From assembly GCA_000708835.1 (NCBI GenBank), contig DF237045.1:124001-188000 (forward strand): a stretch of 64,000 nt of DNA. Direction: 5' to 3'. Positions 60,101 to 64,000 of the stretch are shown here, one piece after another; position 1 is the first letter of the stretch; the number at the start of each line of letters is the position of its first letter. The notes below the pieces were generated by a model. That model made no database searches and was not told the DNA's origin. It saw only the letters and a program-made list of their open reading frames with translations. Source of the DNA: Klebsormidium nitens (taxonomy: Eukaryota; Streptophyta; Klebsormidiophyceae; Klebsormidiales; Klebsormidiaceae). The translations under genes were made by a program, and so were the position numbers.

Positions 60101-62278
60101 TCTCAGATTGTTTACTGCAAGGGCGTACTGGTTGCCATGAAGACACCTGCAAGTAGGAACCTTGGAAAACTGGAGGGGCGAGTGAGTGAAAGTAAAGGTA
60201 GGGTGCAGGATGGGGTTTTTTCGAGGGCGGATGCCATATGAGAGTCCTCCAATCAACAGTCCTGCAAGCAGGTGAAGAACTCGCACTGCCAGCATCACTG
60301 CAGTTCCAAGAGCGCGTCGCAAATTTCAGCTGACCGTACTCACAAACGAGTTTTCAAGGAGCTCCTCCTGCACACACACTCGCTTTCCTCGTGCTCTACT
60401 CAAAAGGCCTCCATTTTCTCGCTCTTTCAAAGGTCAGGACCCTCTTTCGTCCTTTCAAAGGTCACGACCCTCTTTCGTCTTGCTTTCATAACTTGACCAC
60501 CAACTTCTCTCTTCGTAAGAAGGCTCGTTCCTTCCTTGTTCCTTCCTCTTGCTCATTCACAATCCCATCTTTCCACATCTTTCCAATCTGTCAAAAGTCT
60601 TACCCTTTGGTTCCGTCAATGGGATCGAGCACCCAGTGGCGTCCCTCCGGGCCGCCTGGCGATCGGCCCCTGTCAATTGCAATGACTATTTCCTCCTGAC
60701 TGAGTGGCTCAGCATCGGTGATAGATCCGTCCGCCTTGATGGTCTCGTTCACCAACTCAGTAATCCGCGCTAGCATGGGGCCGGCGCTCTCTGCCTGGAG
60801 ATCGTCTGAGTCCTGCGCAAATACAAAGGCTTCTGACGTCAATAAATCCATCCTGTATCTGAGTATGTAATGAGAGGCGTTGGCGTCTCAACAATGACGG
60901 TGAAGTTGCAAAGCAGGCTTTAGCAACGGAGGTGAAAGGTGTCCCCGTTTGTGTGAACACTGCCCCCTTTGAAAAGCTAGCGACAGGAATTTGAAACATT
61001 TCAAATCTCACAATAACCAGCGGTACCTTGTATCAATCCTGAAAAGAATGAAAGTCCAGACACAGAGTACACTAGAAGCCTGGAAGAGGAAGTGCGACTG
61101 ATCAGAAGTTCGCGGATCACTGTTGTTTATAGCACGTTGCTGGGATAGCTGGTATGATAGAAGATGCATCATGTGAGATCGGATCCTGGCTTGAGATCTA
61201 AACGAGGAATTTACCTCCTCAGCGACCATGGAGAAAGTCCCCTTCGGCAAGGCCCTCTCAAGGGCCCAACTGATCAGCGCTTGCGAGCCTGCAGGAAAAT
61301 AGGTGGAAACTGTTGCGAGTGCGGAGGTTCGATGCCTATTCTCATAAAGGATAGGAAAGCCATGAAGGAAGGTGGAGAATTCTTCATAGTGCAGTAGTCC
61401 TTGTGAGTATTGCAGCTCGATGTGACTGTTCTGCCTTTAGTGGATAGAATCTCTGCAGTTGATACAGAGTTTCACACAAGTACAAAGAATGGCCATCAGA
61501 GCCCCACAAGGATAGAGCGAATGCGCAGGAGGCACATGGCCAATGCAGATGTGCAAGTCAACCAAAACGCATTCGGCCAAGAGGGCGCCCTGTAGATTGT
61601 GTTGGAGTAGTCGAACTCACCATAATCAGCAACAGTAACCGGAGACTCGTCCGACTTTGACTGAGTCTCTTTGGCGAGAAGACGGGATTGCACGGTCTGC
61701 ATTTGCAAAGCATTGTTCATTTAATTGCCCCTCTAGGCGACTATGATCTCCTGTAACCTGTGGCAGGTTGCTCTTAGTGCGTTATACGAGCATCAAAACA
61801 TCACTTGACGAGGCTCCACGAGTCTGGCACGGGGCACAATGTGCCAAAAGTTCCTCCTTGAAGATCCAATTTAAAAGGATCTTCGATGAGCGATCCCTGA
61901 TGCTTGTCAATTGACCTATTCATTGCAGGTTTCAGATCCAGATAATGTATAATGTAGGGGACCGCAGGGAGATGGCATAAACTTGAATTGTAGACCTTAT
62001 GCAGCTAGAGACACGTTGTGTGTGTGCAATGACCAGATCACTCTGAATGGAGATGTACGAAGATCAATGGCTTCCTGAAAATGGGAGTCCCTGAGGAAGT
62101 TTACACGCAGCACCACGACCTGTCCCTCCAGCCACTCAGCACAATGGTGTCCCTAAAGACCAAGGAAATTCAAAAAGTCAAGGTTTCAAGGAGGACCGCG
62201 CCTGCTCACCGTGCAAAGGCGACAGGCCAGCCGGACAGCCGTCACGGCAACCTCCAGATCTTTTGCATACTTGGTCAT
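57165..62278 (-). CDS. SAL1/HAL2-type 3'(2'),5'-bisphosphate nucleotidase (inositol polyphosphate 1-phosphatase family)
   Basis: In plants SAL1/FIERY1 hydrolyses PAP to AMP in plastids and mitochondria, a Li/Na-sensitive, Mg-dependent reaction linked to stress signalling. Eight exons (62278-62210, 61696-61621, 61288-61215, 60812-60604, 59843-59630, 59128-59030, 58513-58360, 57349-57165) join to about 359 residues, against 353 in Arabidopsis. Motifs in order: KSDESPVTVADYGSQALI, FSMVAEEDSDDL (metal-binding Glu), GRHWVLDPIDGTKGFVRGDQ (the DPIDGT signature), YAVALGLLDGGEVVLGVLGC, PCRIDSQAKYGAMARGDAAI, YREKIWDHVAG (second metal site) and KLDFSKGRFLDLD. The short N-terminus (MTKYAKDLEVAVTAV) matches the mature start of SAL1, so no transit peptide is evident. 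Introns upstream of exons 5, 7 and 8 contain exon-edge copies. No lesion was seen. Confidence 0.95.
57290..57620 (-). repeat. Copy of the 5' edge of SAL1-type exon 8
   Basis: The exon edge at 57349 recurs with its flank at 57512, 163 bp upstream in the intron. Shared plus-strand block GTCGAGCTTGTTGCCGC, then GCGTCACGCACAA. The minus-strand AG acceptor is preserved (CTGCAG|AGG). Confidence 0.88.
58470..58790 (-). repeat. Tandem copies of the 5' edge of SAL1-type exon 7
   Basis: The edge at 58513 recurs at 58639 (step 126 bp) with the identical block ACTCCCAAAACCTGCATCA. A third, weaker copy lies near 58710. GCTGACGTCA follows each unit. AG is preserved in the first copy and lost in the second. 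Confidence 0.88.
59514..59597. repeat. About 26-bp tandem repeat, three to four copies, in a SAL1-type intron
   Basis: Units of CTTGATCATCCCTTAATCTT plus six variable bases, directly next to the donor side of exon 5. Confidence 0.8.
59815..60165 (-). repeat. Tandem copies of the 5' edge of SAL1-type exon 5
   Basis: The exon edge at 59843 (plus strand GAACGAACCTGCGGCC) recurs at 60036 (GAGTGAACCTGCGGCC) and 60146 (GAAGACACCTGCAAG), each preceded by a version of TACTGGTTGC. The minus-strand AG is intact in both copies. Confidence 0.82.
60424..60479. repeat. 28-bp tandem repeat, two copies, in a SAL1-type intron
   Basis: Two near-identical units of CTTTCAAAGGTCAGGACC followed by CTCTTTCGTC. 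Confidence 0.75.
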
Positions 62279-63734
62279 GATGGTGCCTGGGTTTAGTCAC
62301 CCAGAAAACCACTCAACGATGCAAGAATGCAACAATGCAGGAACCAGATCAAGATGCGTTTCTGCCTGTTCACCCCTCCAAATTCCACCTCTGCGTCTCC
62401 TGCGTCTTGCGCTTTTCAGAAGTTTTCTCCTCCGAGTCCAACGAGTCGATCACAGCTAGAGGTGAAGCGATGAAGTGCTGACGTGGTCCAAAAGCGGCAC
62501 CAACCAGAGGGCGCAAACGCCCAGGCAAGTTTTGTACCGGTTGTTCGCTAGCAGAGATTGAGAGCACCGCCGGGCGCCGCAAAACCAAAATTGGCATATG
62601 CTTTCTGTACCATAAGAGCCATCTAAAACCGCTTTGAAACTTTTGCCGCGACCGGCGGTGCCCTTCGTATAGTGGCATGTATGACCGTATGTCCCATTTC
62701 ACCAGCTAAATCGTCATTTTTGGGGCGCTCAGTAGGGGGGTCAAAAGCTCAGAATTTTTGGCGGAAACTTGTCGAGACCTTATTGGTGCCTATTCAAGCC
62801 ATTTTGAAGTTGTGGGCACTTCAAACTCATCCAGAATCTCAACATACAGTTTTGCTATCTGGCGACTTTTACCCGGCGTTTGCGCCCTCTGGCACCAACC
62901 TCAAGAGGTACCGTACCGTTCGCAGACGAACAAGGCGGCGGTGCCTACTTTGCTACCCACGTGATGGATCCGATCAATTGATTGGTAGATCAGGCCTTGA
63001 ACAAACACATGATTCTCTTGCAAGGCTGCCAGTGCAAGTTTCAACTCGCTGTTCAGTTTGCAATTGCTGTGAATCGTGTTTAGCATGGCGCCAAGCCCTA
63101 GCTGGGATCTGGAACGGCTTCATTCAGCAAGGGAGATGGCACTCATATCAGAAGGGAAAATGGAGCTAATGAATACAACAATGCTACAAACAACCGGGAG
63201 CAATGCTGACGTTTTTGCCACCAGATGATCCAGTGGAAGCTCAACAAGCTGCATGCAGAACCATTTGGAGGGTGTGCAAAGATAGGTGTTCGCTGGATGC
63301 TCTCAAAGACTCATCTGAAGCACTCTGAATTGAAACAATTTGCAAGTCAGCTGCAATTCCTTAACGGAGACCCTTGCCTTTAGTGGTGGCTGGGGGAATG
63401 GGACAAGCACAGTCACACAGCGACAGCTTTTTGAAGGCATCAAAGTAATTCGGTCAAAGCCTTGGTCAAGCTCTTCGTACTGCTACTCTACTCGGGGGGA
63501 TCCCTCTGCAAAAAGCTTCTGATTTTGGTTCGCTTCATGTGATGAGTATAGCCCATGCCAATGGCACGGGCGTTTCAAATGGCAGCTTCGTCTTCATGCA
63601 ATATCAATCAAGCATTGAGGATGAGAGCTGGAGTGCTCTGGATTGGAAGGAGGAACGGGTAGGCATCAAGGAGAATGCGACTCTACTTCAAAAATCAGTC
63701 TCTGTTTTGCAAAGACTGTCTTCGTCAAATGCAG
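62279..63734. other. Upstream region of the SAL1-type gene, possibly with unresolved exons on the plus strand
   Basis: About 1.5 kb. Several plus-strand open frames (for example 62672-63169, and a 52-codon frame from an ATG at 63225) have no family motif. No repeat or RNA gene was seen. It probably holds the SAL1-type promoter and the 5' end of a plus-strand gene that continues beyond the window. Confidence 0.35.
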
Positions 63735-63840
63735 GCAGTTCACGCCTCAAGAGCTTGACAACCTCAGAAGCAAGTTCAGATCCATAGCACACAAGTCAAG
63801 ATCGTCAGAGGACCTATGCATATTCGCCTCTGCTTTTCAG
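63735..63840 (+). CDS. Candidate exon of a plus-strand gene running off the right edge
   Basis: Between an acceptor (AAATGCAG) and a strong donor (TTTTCAG|GTGAGG) lies a 106-base segment reading QFTPQELDNLRSKFRSIAHK and ending EDLCIFASAFQ. The helix-loop pattern is reminiscent of the N-terminal EF-hand-like part of plant TLDc proteins, but this is weak. The phase on the left is one base and the frame is also open further upstream. Confidence 0.25.
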
Positions 63841-64000
63841 GTGAGGAAATTCTGCTTTGATGTGAGAAAGACCTGCAATTGAAGTTCTAGAGTTGGCGCG
63901 AAGGAACATACCTTTAAATTCAACCCGGTGCCATGTTATACAAGTTGAGCGAACGTAATTTGACTGACGTCCAAGATCAGACTGTGAAAACTGGATTGCA

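Overview
The window looks like nuclear DNA of a streptophyte, most likely a charophyte green alga such as Klebsormidium. It carries plant-type families (AHL AT-hook/PPC, PLATZ, DUF604 glycosyltransferase, SPX-RING of the NLA/BAH1 type, plastid/mitochondrial-type BCAT, SAL1-type phosphatase). These are cut by many short introns that are almost all GT-AG, and the genes sit on both strands with spacers of roughly 0.3 to 2.6 kb. The taxon is an inference from gene content. Exon structures were built by hand from reading frame, splice sites, phase and family motifs, without transcripts.

Layout, left to right: 3' part of an AHL gene (+); small conserved lysine-rich nuclear-type protein (-); DUF604/GT31-like glycosyltransferase (+); long RING-H2 protein (-, first exon not found); PLATZ zinc-finger protein (+); branched-chain aminotransferase (-, 8 exons, with a 500-bp Harbinger-type MITE in one intron); two further terminal-inverted-repeat elements; SPX-RING ubiquitin ligase (+); a very large 16-exon gene (-) encoding a membrane-anchored fusion of an FAD-linked oxidase with a SAM-methyltransferase-like domain; an MFS transporter gene (-) with three separate disabling lesions; a SAL1/HAL2-type 3'(2'),5'-bisphosphate nucleotidase (-, 8 exons); and a possible exon at the right edge (+).

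The most striking non-genic signal is a repeated pattern. In at least thirteen places the edge of a real exon, with its splice site (or in one case the stop codon), has been copied two to four times in tandem into the neighbouring intron or downstream DNA, with spacings of about 85 to 195 bp. Most copies keep the AG or GT splice dinucleotide. The pattern recurs in six of the genes.

Three neighbours (SPX-RING ligase, phosphate/glycerophosphodiester-like MFS transporter, SAL1 phosphatase) all belong to families tied to phosphate or phospho-metabolite handling. Whether that is more than coincidence cannot be told from sequence alone.
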